64,000 nucleotides of DNA from Galbibacter orientalis DSM 19592 (GTDB lineage Bacteria; Bacteroidota; Bacteroidia; Flavobacteriales; Flavobacteriaceae), in NCBI RefSeq assembly GCF_000260115.1, contig NZ_JH651380.1:372001-436000 (forward strand), in the 5' to 3' direction. The translations under genes were made by a program, and so were the position numbers. Shown here piece after piece: positions 7,847-15,582 of the stretch; position 1 is the first letter of the stretch; every line of letters begins with the position of its first letter. The notes below the pieces were generated by a model, which was not told where the DNA came from, did no database searches, and worked only from the letters and a program-made list of their open reading frames with translations.

Positions 7847-9106
7847 ATGAGAACAACACATACATATCAAAACATTGATGAAATTTTTTTAGCAGAACTT
7901 AATACTTCTAATCAAGTAAGGGAAGTGCAAGAATTTTTACACACTAAAGGGTTTGATCTAGGGGGTTATGGTGTAGATGGCAAACTAGGTAGAAAAACAA
8001 AATCGGCTTTGTACAACTATTTTAAAACGCAAATAGGTGGCGCACCAATTCCTACTCCAGTAACGCCTCCTGTAACCCCACCTTCGGGGACATCAAAATT
8101 AGATAGATTTATTACAGCCCATGGCACTAAAACTTTTAGAAATAGTGCAGAAATCAATGCTTTTTTTTCGCAGTTGACTGGAAAGGATTTTTGTTCTTGG
8201 TTTAAAGATGAAATAGGTAATAAAGGATATTGGGGCAGTATAACTTTTGAAGGGAGAAGCAGACATGGTAGGAGTATTCCTCGTGGTAATTTTTCAACAC
8301 ATCAACAAAATTTTAATCGCGTATGGAATAATATTCCTCTTGTTTTTTTCGGGATAGCAGGAAATCAATCGATTAATATATTTCAATTCTTCGCTTTAGT
8401 TAGTATTATTATAAATGAAACAGGAGGGAAGTTTGTTCCTATTAGTGAAATTGGAAATCTAGCTTATATGTTTGGTACAAATTCTGGTAGGAAACGGTCG
8501 TACAACACGGCTTCTGGGAATAAAAGTGCTTACGAACTATTTAGAGATCCCACTTTTCTATGCGCACATCAGCAAAAACCTTATTATACACAAATTGCAA
8601 ATACAACTAATAGTGTGTGGAGAGGAGAGATTTATCCTTCTACATTTCCTAATAATCCAGTAAATGCAGGAATTATATCGGAGGCCGATTTTTACAAATT
8701 TAGAGGTAGAGGTTTGATACAAACAACTTTTAGAAGTACTTATTCTAGACTTTTAGGATTTATAAAAAGCTATAACGGAAATAATTTTACCTTAAATACG
8801 TATAAAACAAGATGGCAAAGTTTAAGCACCGAGGCTATTTTAAGTGGTAGTAGTAATGCTGATTGGGATAATTTATTTATGAATACAAATTTAGAATTTC
8901 CCTGTTATGCCATATATAATTTTCAAAATAGAAGGAACAATTTTTTATCAATTCCAGCTAATAAAGCAAAATTACTTCAAACCTCGACTTCAAGAAGTGG
9001 TAGCGGTTCTTTATTTTATGTAGGATACCGTGTAGGAGGGAGCGCTAGATATGGAAGACTTTTAAAATTAAGAGTTATTCAAATGATAGAAAAGTTAGTT
9101 AGTTAA
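7847..9106 (+). CDS. Peptidoglycan-binding domain protein with GH19 chitinase/lysozyme-like domain
   Basis: A 419-residue protein starting 11 bases after the previous gene. Residues 15-63 are a PG_binding_1 repeat paralogous to that of the neighbour; a Pro/Thr linker (PIPTPVTPPVTPPSG) follows. From about residue 85 lies a lysozyme-fold domain: FFALVSIIINETGGKF supplies a Glu in the usual catalytic position, and FYKFRGRGLIQTTFRSTYSRL matches the YRGRGxIQLTGR motif of GH19 chitinases and phage endolysins. GH19-like enzymes cut chitin or the glycan strands of peptidoglycan; the attached wall-binding repeat favours peptidoglycan. No signal peptide is seen, as for the rest of the block. Confidence 0.8.
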   Translation: MRTTHTYQNIDEIFLAELNTSNQVREVQEFLHTKGFDLGGYGVDGKLGRKTKSALYNYFKTQIGGAPIPTPVTPPVTPPSGTSKLDRFITAHGTKTFRNSAEINAFFSQLTGKDFCSWFKDEIGNKGYWGSITFEGRSRHGRSIPRGNFSTHQQNFNRVWNNIPLVFFGIAGNQSINIFQFFALVSIIINETGGKFVPISEIGNLAYMFGTNSGRKRSYNTASGNKSAYELFRDPTFLCAHQQKPYYTQIANTTNSVWRGEIYPSTFPNNPVNAGIISEADFYKFRGRGLIQTTFRSTYSRLLGFIKSYNGNNFTLNTYKTRWQSLSTEAILSGSSNADWDNLFMNTNLEFPCYAIYNFQNRRNNFLSIPANKAKLLQTSTSRSGSGSLFYVGYRVGGSARYGRLLKLRVIQMIEKLVS

Positions 9107-9190
9107 TTAGTGAATAAGAGATTATTCTATGCTTAAATCTATAAAATATAATTGCGTTTTTAACAGTAGGAACGTAGCAGAAATTGTATA

Positions 9191-9282
9191 AAAAAGAGGC
9201 TGTCTAAAAAGTAATTCATAGTTGTCGAACTGAGCTCAGGATGACATTTAGAGTTTAGATACTTTCTAGACAGCCTCTTTTT
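9191..9282. terminator. Bidirectional terminator with long inverted repeat
   Basis: Near-perfect 23-bp arms (AAAAAGAGGCTGTCTA.. at 9191-9213 and its complement at 9260-9282) enclose ~46 bp. The arms start with A and end with T runs, so the hairpin can stop transcription of both convergent genes. The loop contains TCGAACTGAGCTCAGGATGA, of the type scattered between genes in this phylum. Confidence 0.8.
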
Positions 9283-9302
9283 AGTAGTATACACTAATAT
9301 TT

Positions 9303-10181
9303 TTAGTTAAAACCAAATGTTTTAAGTCCGTCGTGACTTATTTTAATTGCTTCAAGTGGTGTGTGGTGAAAAGTTTGATCTTGTTCTACCATATAATATT
9401 TCATACCTGAAAGCTCTCTTTTCTCCCAAATTTTACTAAAATCTATAGTTCCTTCTCCAACAGGCGCAAACTTTCCATCTTTACTCATGTCTTTTACATG
9501 CCATAATTTAAAACGCCCAGGATATTTTTCAAAATATTCAATAGGGCTAGCACCTGCTTTTGTTACCCAGAAAAGATCCATTTGGAAATTTACATATTTA
9601 GTATCTGTATTTTCCAAGAAATATTCAATTGGAACAATTCCGTTTTCATTTTCTTTAAATTCAAAATCGTGGTTATGGTAAAGTAATTGCAATCCAGCAT
9701 CACTACATTTTTTTCCTACAGTATTTAAGAAATTAATCATAAAGTCCAGATCAGGATCCATTCCCATTGTTTGAGTTTCAGGATAATATTTAAAATGCCC
9801 CATAGGAGGAACTGGAATTACAAAATAGGTAAATCCAGCAGCTTTTACAGCAGCAATTTCTTCATCTATATTATCAAGCGTAGCGCTTCCTTGGTGCGTA
9901 CTTATTCCTTTTAGACCTTTTTCATCTAAAAGCTTTTTAAAATCTTCTGGAGCCATATTATAGAACTTTCCATTACTATATCCTGCGGCTTCAATGTTTA
10001 CATATCCAGCTTTAGCTACCGAGTCTAAGGTAGCTTCTGTATTTGCTCCCATATCATCTCTAACGGTATAGAGCGCCAAACCTCCAAATTTATCTTTAGA
10101 AGTTCCTTGGCAAGATGTTAAAAAAATAATTGATGCAATTGCAAGTACTTTTACAGTACTTTTTAAATACTTAAATTTCAT
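9303..10181 (-). CDS. Lipoprotein sugar phosphate isomerase/epimerase (AP-endonuclease-2-like TIM barrel)
   Basis: A TIM-barrel protein of the xylose isomerase-like/AP2Ec superfamily, which isomerises or epimerises sugars using divalent metal. Start chosen at 10181 (MKFKYLKSTVK), not the upstream in-frame ATG at 10217, because it begins a proper lipoprotein signal with lipobox FLTSC. Family features include GGLALYTVRDDM at the barrel start, YHNHDFEF (metal-binding His region), MDLFWVTKAG, LWHVKDMSKDGKF and VGEGTIDFSKIW, ending in MVEQDQ. It is probably exported to the periplasm. It stands alone between a terminator and the histidine kinase. Homologues often accompany sugar-degradation loci, but the exact substrate is unknown. 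Confidence 0.82.
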   Translation of the reverse strand: MKFKYLKSTVKVLAIASIIFLTSCQGTSKDKFGGLALYTVRDDMGANTEATLDSVAKAGYVNIEAAGYSNGKFYNMAPEDFKKLLDEKGLKGISTHQGSATLDNIDEEIAAVKAAGFTYFVIPVPPMGHFKYYPETQTMGMDPDLDFMINFLNTVGKKCSDAGLQLLYHNHDFEFKENENGIVPIEYFLENTDTKYVNFQMDLFWVTKAGASPIEYFEKYPGRFKLWHVKDMSKDGKFAPVGEGTIDFSKIWEKRELSGMKYYMVEQDQTFHHTPLEAIKISHDGLKTFGFN

Positions 10182-10386
10182 GTTGTTACGTAAATAGTTA
10201 GTAATTAGTAGACTCATTTTAATGAGTTCTATTCTTTCAAAAGTATAAAATAACTTTATAAGTAGTTTTTTTATAGCGGATAAATTATTAATTGTTTATT
10301 ATTGAGATACTTTTTTTGTAAATAGTTCAATTTCTCATTTTTTCTGCATAAGGTTAAAATTGAAGCGTTGATTAAATTTTTTGTTT

Positions 10387-11475
10387 ATGAATACTACTGA
10401 AGATAAATTAAGAGAACGCATAAAAGAATTAACTTGTTTATACGAGGTTACATCTATTATAGTTAATTGTGATTATAGTCAGCTTGAACTCTCATTGCAA
10501 GCAATTGCGCATTGTTTAAAGGGTGCTGTGCAATACGAAACCGAGAGTTATGTAAAAATTACAACTAATAATTATGTTTTAGAAGACGGGAGTTTTAAGG
10601 AAAGTCTCTGTTGTATAAAGTCGAATATAAAAGTATTTAATGAAGTAAGTGGCACTATTTTAATAGGTTATCCGTCTGATAAATTCTCGGAAGATGATTT
10701 TTTAGATGAAGAAAAAAAATTGCTTGAAAATGTATGTTTAGAAATAGGGAATCTAATTGAAAGAAAGCAAATTAGAGATAATGAAGCGTACATAAAAAAG
10801 CAGATGGAACGCACCGATCGTTTAAATATTTTAGGAGAAATAACTGCTGGAATTGCCCATGAACTCAATACTCCGCTTACCAATATTTTAGGATTTACCG
10901 AACTTTTGGAAGATGAAATTAAAGATAAAAAGCAGCTTAGCGATTTAGGTAGGATTAAAGAAAGCGCTATCTTTTCTAGAGAAATAGTAAAGAAACTTAT
11001 GTTTTTTGCTTGTGAAGTTCCTCAACAAATGCAAAAAGTTACTTTAAAACCTATTGTAGATAATGTCCTTAATTTATTAAAGCCTTCTTTTAAGAATAAA
11101 AATATCCAAAGTATTTTTGATATAGAATCTCCAGATCTTCAAATTAGAGCCGATGAGATACAGATTACGCAAGTATTATTTAATATTATAATGAATGCTA
11201 TTTATGCTTCTCCAGAGCACAGTAAAGTGGAAATTAGTATTAAAAAGCTAAAAGGAAATATTCAGGTTAAAATTATAGATGAAGGATCTGGAATAGCATC
11301 TACTATTGAAGACAAAGTTTATGAACCTTTTTTTACTACAAAACCCACAGGAGACGGTTCGGGTTTAGGGTTAAGTGTGGTTCATGGAATTATCTCAAGT
11401 CATAAAGGAACTATAAAACATTCTAAAAACTCTCCAAAAGGAACTATTTTTACTATTAATTTCCCTGAAAATTAA
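10387..11475 (+). CDS. Sensor histidine kinase partner of the NtrC-type regulator
   Basis: A soluble sensor kinase of about 362 residues. The reading frame can be read from a TTG at 10381, but ATG at 10387 (MNTTEDKLRERI) is the likelier start. Residues 1-140 form a sensor region without membrane segments, possibly GAF-like (the first ~110 residues are followed by a helical linker). The phosphoacceptor is the His in GEITAGIAHELNTPLTNILGF (HisKA). The ATPase domain has NIIMNAIYAS (N box), DEGSGI (G1) and GDGSGLGLSVVHGI (G2). Class and order match NtrB/AtoS-like kinases. The stop is 3 bases before the response regulator start, so the two are translated as a pair. With no transmembrane helix it senses an internal signal. 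Confidence 0.93.
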   Translation: MNTTEDKLRERIKELTCLYEVTSIIVNCDYSQLELSLQAIAHCLKGAVQYETESYVKITTNNYVLEDGSFKESLCCIKSNIKVFNEVSGTILIGYPSDKFSEDDFLDEEKKLLENVCLEIGNLIERKQIRDNEAYIKKQMERTDRLNILGEITAGIAHELNTPLTNILGFTELLEDEIKDKKQLSDLGRIKESAIFSREIVKKLMFFACEVPQQMQKVTLKPIVDNVLNLLKPSFKNKNIQSIFDIESPDLQIRADEIQITQVLFNIIMNAIYASPEHSKVEISIKKLKGNIQVKIIDEGSGIASTIEDKVYEPFFTTKPTGDGSGLGLSVVHGIISSHKGTIKHSKNSPKGTIFTINFPEN

Positions 11476-11478
11476 AAA

Positions 11479-12798
11479 ATGGCATATAAAAAAGAAAATA
11501 TATTAATAGTAGACGATGATATTCATATTTTAGAGTTACTACAACGGCAGTTAGAGGCTTTAAATTATTATACATTTAAGGCAGTTTCTGTAAAAGAAGC
11601 GGTAACTATTTTAAAAGGAAATACTATTGATTTACTGGTTACAGACTTACAAATGCCAGAGGTAGATGGGTTTCAGTTAATTCAATATGTTTCTGAGCAT
11701 TATTCTAAAATGCCAGTTTTAGTTGTTTCTGGTTATATTTCTGCTAAAGGCGCTTTAGAAATGGGGAAATCTGGGGTGGTAGATTATTTAGTGAAGCCTT
11801 TTACTAAGGAAGAATTAAAAAATGCAATAGATAAATCGTTGGTCAATAACACTTCAAAGAAAGAAGTAAAGGTCTCTAAATCGGTTTCAAAATTTGATGA
11901 ATTAATAGGAGAATCGGAGGCTTTTAATGTTGTAAAAGATATTATTGAACGCGTAAAAGACATTAAAGCAACGGTACTTATTCAAGGAGAAAGTGGTACA
12001 GGAAAAGAGCTTATTGCAAGAGCAATTCATTATAATGGAAAATATGCAAGAGCACCATTTATTGCAGTAAACTGTGGCGCAATACCAGAAAATCTCTTAG
12101 AAGCAGAACTTTTTGGATATGAAAAGGGAGCGTTTACGGGGGCAAATGAATCTAGAAACGGATTTTTCCAAGCTGCAAATGGAGGCACTATTTTTTTAGA
12201 TGAAATAGGAAATGCTTCTGCAAAAGTTCAAAATATCCTCTTGAGGGTCTTACAAGAAAAGGAAATTATAAAAGTAGGCGCTCAAAAAGCACAACCTATA
12301 GATATAAGAGTGGTTGCAGCTACCAATAGTAATTTATTGGAATTGGTGACTCAAGATAAATTTAGGCAAGATTTGTTTTATAGATTGGCAGTAGTAGAAA
12401 TAAAAGCTCCACCCTTACGAAACCGAAAAACAGATATTCCCTTATTGGTGGATAAGTTTGTAATGAAATATGGACTGGAGTATAAAGATAGATTCCTAAA
12501 AGTAAGTCCAGAAGCATTAGATTTACTTCTTAGATATTCATGGCCTGGTAATATTAGAGAATTAGAAAACTGTATCCAAAGGGCGGTAATTATGAGTGAT
12601 AAAAGTATAGAATTGTCTCATATTCCAGATGCTTTAAAATACCAAATAGATTTCCCAGAAGAAGCATTAGTTTCTTTGGCAGAAATGGAAAAAAAGTATA
12701 TTAAAAAAGTACTTGATACGGTTGGAAATAATAAAACAAAAGCTGCCGAAATTTTAGGAATCGACAGAAAAACACTACGCAATAAAATGAGTGATTAA
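11479..12798 (+). CDS. Sigma-54-dependent NtrC-family response regulator
   Basis: 439 residues in three domains. The receiver (about 1-120) has VDDD acidic residues, phosphorylatable D56 in VTDLQMP and Lys in YLVKPF. The AAA+ sigma-54 activator domain (about 140-375) has Walker A GESGTGKE (170-177), the sigma-54 contact loop GAFTGA (217-222), Walker B GGTIFLDEIGN and an arginine-finger region. The Fis-type helix-turn-helix at the C-terminus is KTKAAEILGIDRKTLRNKM. Phosphorylated by the adjacent kinase, it would drive open-complex formation at sigma-54 promoters. A candidate target promoter lies 300 bp downstream, before the small Cys-rich gene and the glutamate dehydrogenase. Confidence 0.95.
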   Translation: MAYKKENILIVDDDIHILELLQRQLEALNYYTFKAVSVKEAVTILKGNTIDLLVTDLQMPEVDGFQLIQYVSEHYSKMPVLVVSGYISAKGALEMGKSGVVDYLVKPFTKEELKNAIDKSLVNNTSKKEVKVSKSVSKFDELIGESEAFNVVKDIIERVKDIKATVLIQGESGTGKELIARAIHYNGKYARAPFIAVNCGAIPENLLEAELFGYEKGAFTGANESRNGFFQAANGGTIFLDEIGNASAKVQNILLRVLQEKEIIKVGAQKAQPIDIRVVAATNSNLLELVTQDKFRQDLFYRLAVVEIKAPPLRNRKTDIPLLVDKFVMKYGLEYKDRFLKVSPEALDLLLRYSWPGNIRELENCIQRAVIMSDKSIELSHIPDALKYQIDFPEEALVSLAEMEKKYIKKVLDTVGNNKTKAAEILGIDRKTLRNKMSD

Positions 12799-12799
12799 A

Positions 12800-12827
12800 C
12801 AGGGTTTACCGTGTGTATTAAACCCTG
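12800..12827 (+). terminator. Hairpin after the two-component operon
   Basis: CAGGGTTTA and TAAACCCTG form a perfect 9-bp stem with a 10-base loop just after the regulator stop codon. The T run after it is poor, so termination efficiency is uncertain. Confidence 0.5.
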
Positions 12828-12863
12828 AAAAGGATTTAAAATCCTATAATTCCAACAAGCCTT

Positions 12864-12901
12864 CTTAGTTTAGAATTTATAACTTAGTTTAGAATTTATA
12901 A
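12864..12901. repeat. Tandem 19-bp duplication upstream of the sigma-54 promoter
   Basis: CTTAGTTTAGAATTTATAA occurs twice head to tail (12864-12882 and 12883-12901), about 200 bp upstream of the candidate sigma-54 promoter. The position would suit an activator site, but a simple slippage duplication is equally possible. Confidence 0.5.
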
Positions 12902-13044
12902 CAAATGGACTTTAAGTTTATTATAAACCTCTGTTTTTTAAGCTGCATTATAATACCATGTTTCAGCAATAAAATATATTGGGGTGTTTTGCTTCAGCTG
13001 GGTATTTTCTCCTCATTTAATATTTCTTACTTCATTTAAAATAA

Positions 13045-13085
13045 AACAATAACTTATTGATTATTAATTCATTGGCGTTATTGTT
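13045..13085. promoter_or_regulatory. Inverted repeat near sigma-54 promoter, candidate activator site
   Basis: AACAATAAC (13045-13053) and GTTATTGTT (13077-13085) form a perfect 9-bp inverted repeat with a 23-base spacer, ending 16 bases before the -24 element. It could be a binding site for a dimeric Fis-type regulator such as the NtrC-like protein next door, though activator sites usually lie further upstream. Confidence 0.35.
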
Positions 13086-13101
13086 CTTTTTGTATTTTCT
13101 C

Positions 13102-13117
13102 TTGGCACAGCTATTGT
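13102..13117 (+). promoter_or_regulatory. Candidate sigma-54 (-24/-12) promoter
   Basis: TTGGCAC, five bases (AGCTA), then TTGT. This matches the TGGCAC-N5-TTGC consensus with correct spacing and one mismatch at the -12 C. It lies 28 bases before the small gene at 13146 and downstream of the NtrC-type activator gene. Confidence 0.65.
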
Positions 13118-13145
13118 CTATCTAGTTATAGAAAAATTAAAAGTA

Positions 13146-13283
13146 ATGAAAAACTATAGTAAAAGTATCTGTTCTACATGTCATTTTATAAATAACTGTG
13201 TTCTTACACTGAACAAAAAGTTTGTGATAACATGTAGTGAACATGAAAATAGAAATGAACTTAAAACAATTTTGGCAAGTTAG
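13146..13283 (+). CDS. Small Cys-rich protein (45 residues)
   Basis: A short open frame from ATG at 13146 to TAG at 13281-13283. The peptide carries ICSTCHFINNCVLT and VITCSEHE: four Cys and two His with CxxCH and CxxH-like spacing, suited to one zinc or iron-sulfur site. It begins directly downstream of the candidate sigma-54 promoter and is followed after 49 bases by the glutamate dehydrogenase, so it is probably the first gene of that transcript. The organised Cys pattern and promoter position support a real gene; function unknown, possibly a redox or metal-dependent regulator. Confidence 0.6.
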   Translation: MKNYSKSICSTCHFINNCVLTLNKKFVITCSEHENRNELKTILAS

Positions 13284-13332
13284 TTTTAAAATCCATTAAG
13301 TGGACTAATGTTAAGCTAAAAAACAGCAAACA

Positions 13333-14622
13333 ATGATTACAAAAGAATTAGAAAAAAAGACACCTCAGAAACAAGGGATGTTAAATAATGTAATGCGACA
13401 ATTCAATAATGCTTCAGATATTATTGATTTGAATAAAAACATTCGCAAAATATTAAGTATTACAAATAATGAATTGGTTGTTCATTTTCCTGTAAAAATG
13501 GACAATGGAGAGGTAGAAGTTTTTACGGGATACCGAGTACAACACAACAATGCTTTAGGACCATATAAAGGAGGATTGAGATACCATCCAACGGTAGATA
13601 TTGATGCTGCGAGAGCTTTGGCTATGTGGATGACATGGAAAACCTCATTAGCAGGATTACCTTATGGGGGAGCTAAGGGAGGAATCCAATTGGATCCATC
13701 AAAATACTCAACCTCAGAATTGGAGAGAATTACAAGAAGATTTACCTATGCCTTAGGAGATAATATTGGACCTGAATTAGATATTCCTGCTCCAGATGTT
13801 AATACAAATCCGCAAACAATGGCTTGGATTTTAGATACTTATATGTCTACTAAATCTCCAAATGAGCGTTCTACAAATATGCATGTTGTTACCGGAAAGC
13901 CAATTGGAGCAGGGGGGTCTGAAGGAAGAGACCGAGCAACTGGATTTGGCGTGTTTTTATGTATAAAATTCTGGGCAGACCATAATGAACTGCCTTTAAA
14001 AGATAAAAAGTTTATAGTACAAGGCTTCGGTAATGTAGGCTATTGGGCAGCATACTTTTTAGAAAAAGAAGGAGCCAAAATGGTAGGGGTTCAAGATGCA
14101 TTTGGAAGTATTTCAAATACTGAAGGGATTGATGTAACTATGCTTTTTGAATACAATAAAAGTCAAGGGAACATAGCAGGATTTAAAGGGAGTAGAAGTT
14201 TACCTTCTGAGGATTTCTTTTCATTAGACTGCGACATCTGTATTCCAGCAGCTTTAGGAAACCAAATAACTGTTAACAATGCCCCAGATATTAAGGCTAA
14301 AGTTATAGCTGAAGGAGCAAATGGACCTACAGATGTAGAAGCAGAAGAAATGCTATTGGCAAGAGGGGTGGAGATTCTTCCAGATATATTATGTAATTCT
14401 GGAGGAGTAATAGGAAGTTATTACGAGTGGTTGCAAAATCGAAATGGAGAGATTTGGTCTTTAGAAGAGGTGATGCAAAAGTTAGAAAAAAAGCTTTATG
14501 AATCGTTTAGAAAAGTAATCGATGTATCTCAAAAAAGAGGTGTTGATAAAAGAACGGCCGCATTTATAATTGCTATTGAAAGACTTGAAGAAGCCTATGT
14601 TCAAAGAGGGATTTTTCCATAA
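13333..14622 (+). CDS. Glutamate (Glu/Leu/Phe/Val) dehydrogenase
   Basis: 429 residues, normal for hexameric glutamate dehydrogenases, which interconvert glutamate with 2-oxoglutarate plus ammonia using NAD(P). Substrate-site motifs are PYKGGLRYHP and KTSLAGLPYGGAKGGI (catalytic Lys region), then DIPAPDVNT. The Rossmann fold shows QGFGNVGYWAA, followed by an acidic patch typical of nucleotide binding, and AEGANGPT and NSGGVIGSYYEW near the C-terminus. Its place behind a putative sigma-54 promoter and an NtrC-type regulator suggests nitrogen or stress control. Cofactor preference cannot be read with certainty, so no symbol is given. Confidence 0.95.
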   Translation: MITKELEKKTPQKQGMLNNVMRQFNNASDIIDLNKNIRKILSITNNELVVHFPVKMDNGEVEVFTGYRVQHNNALGPYKGGLRYHPTVDIDAARALAMWMTWKTSLAGLPYGGAKGGIQLDPSKYSTSELERITRRFTYALGDNIGPELDIPAPDVNTNPQTMAWILDTYMSTKSPNERSTNMHVVTGKPIGAGGSEGRDRATGFGVFLCIKFWADHNELPLKDKKFIVQGFGNVGYWAAYFLEKEGAKMVGVQDAFGSISNTEGIDVTMLFEYNKSQGNIAGFKGSRSLPSEDFFSLDCDICIPAALGNQITVNNAPDIKAKVIAEGANGPTDVEAEEMLLARGVEILPDILCNSGGVIGSYYEWLQNRNGEIWSLEEVMQKLEKKLYESFRKVIDVSQKRGVDKRTAAFIIAIERLEEAYVQRGIFP

Positions 14623-14654
14623 TAAGCTTAAAAATAGGATTATTTATTGATTGA

Positions 14655-14711
14655 AGAAAAGCAGTTGCTATTACGCCAAGCGTTCATAGCGTTTTAGCAA
14701 TTTGCTTTTCT
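14655..14711 (+). terminator. Hairpin between glutamate dehydrogenase and GreA/Rnk-like gene
   Basis: Arms AGAAAAGCAGTTGCTA (left) and TAGCAATTTGCTTTTCT (right) pair over more than 15 bp, with ACGC/GCGT extending the stem towards the loop. The strong stem lies 33 bases after the stop and 17 before the next start. It may terminate or partly attenuate the transcript. Confidence 0.6.
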
Positions 14712-14727
14712 ACTTAAGAAAGTAAAA

Positions 14728-15141
14728 ATGAAATACAAACAGTTAGTTATAGAAAAAAAAGAATATGTGCTTTTAAAGCAAATGTTGAGCTTGTCTAATT
14801 ATAATAGAGATGTGGTTTTTAAAAAGTCCATCAAACAATTAATGGATGAGTTGGCAACAGCAATAATTATTGATGAAAATGAGATGCCAGAAGATGTGGT
14901 TCGTTTTAATTCTTATGTAGAAGTAAAATTAGAAGGCGGATGGACAAAAAAATTTCAGTTAGTAGTAGGTAATAAAAGCGATGTGCAGAATGATAAGATT
15001 TCGGTATTATCCCCAATGGGAACAGCCGTAATTGGTCATGCATTAGAAGATATTTTTCAGTGGGAATTTCCTTCTGGAAAGCAATTAATAAAAATAGCTT
15101 ATGTTGCTCAGGAACAGCTATCTAATATAAACAATCTGTAA
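14728..15141 (+). CDS. GreA/GreB-family (Rnk-like) transcription factor
   Basis: A 137-residue protein. An N-terminal helical half (about 1-48) is followed by a C-terminal FKBP-like GreA domain: SYVEVKLEGGWTKKFQLVVG (VxL core), KISVLSPMGTAVIGHALED and FPSGKQLIKIAYV match the signature SP.G.A..G...GD/E of GreA/Rnk proteins that bind RNA polymerase near the secondary channel. The N-terminal coiled coil is shorter than in GreA, so it resembles Rnk or a GreA-like regulator rather than a cleavage factor. Its stop and the next start share one base (TAATG), so the two are coupled. The genes around it suggest a role in stress transcription. Confidence 0.85.
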   Translation: MKYKQLVIEKKEYVLLKQMLSLSNYNRDVVFKKSIKQLMDELATAIIIDENEMPEDVVRFNSYVEVKLEGGWTKKFQLVVGNKSDVQNDKISVLSPMGTAVIGHALEDIFQWEFPSGKQLIKIAYVAQEQLSNINNL

Positions 15142-15530
15142 TGAGAGGAAAATTATTCTATAGTCATGATAATGACTCCCAAATAATGATAAGGAAAGAC
15201 AAAGAAGAAGTTGAAAACTGGACTAATCATTTAGAATTTATAAATAATGAACTTAATTTCTTTATAAAAATTGAAAGTCAGTTAATTAAAGATCCAGTTA
15301 TAAGTAAAGAATTAAATGATTTAAGAAGGAAGAATGCTATAGCTTTAAAAGATTTATATCGATATGATGTAAGCTTAGGAAATAGAACCGAATGTGATAC
15401 AGTAGATTGTGATACATTTTTTTTAAGCAATCATGAAAAAAGTAGAAAAATTTATCTTGGTTTCTTAGAAATACTTCAATCTTTTAAAATTACTTTTTAT
15501 TCAAAAATGTTGATTTATACGAGATTGTGA
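15141..15530 (+). CDS. Hypothetical helical protein
   Basis: A 129-residue protein whose ATG overlaps the previous stop codon. Mostly charged and helical (EVENWTNHLEFINNELNFFIKIESQL); residues 85-98 contain two close Cys (ECDTVDCDTFF). No signal peptide or membrane segment. Similar proteins follow GreA-like/UspA genes in flavobacteria as far as I recall, but I know no function. The translational coupling suggests it works with the GreA/Rnk-like factor. Confidence 0.65.
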   Translation: MRGKLFYSHDNDSQIMIRKDKEEVENWTNHLEFINNELNFFIKIESQLIKDPVISKELNDLRRKNAIALKDLYRYDVSLGNRTECDTVDCDTFFLSNHEKSRKIYLGFLEILQSFKITFYSKMLIYTRL

Positions 15531-15582
15531 AATATGGCTATGTAAAGTATGTAGTCTAGCTATTAATTTAAATTATATAACG

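Noticed and set aside
2462-9106. Prophage or contractile injection system
   Set aside because: Wall enzymes and a protease are present, but there is no capsid, tail sheath, tube, baseplate, portal or integrase gene and no att site.
13045-13085. Rho-independent terminator
   Set aside because: The 23-base loop and lack of GC pairs make it a weak stem; its position before the sigma-54 box favours a protein-binding site, if anything.
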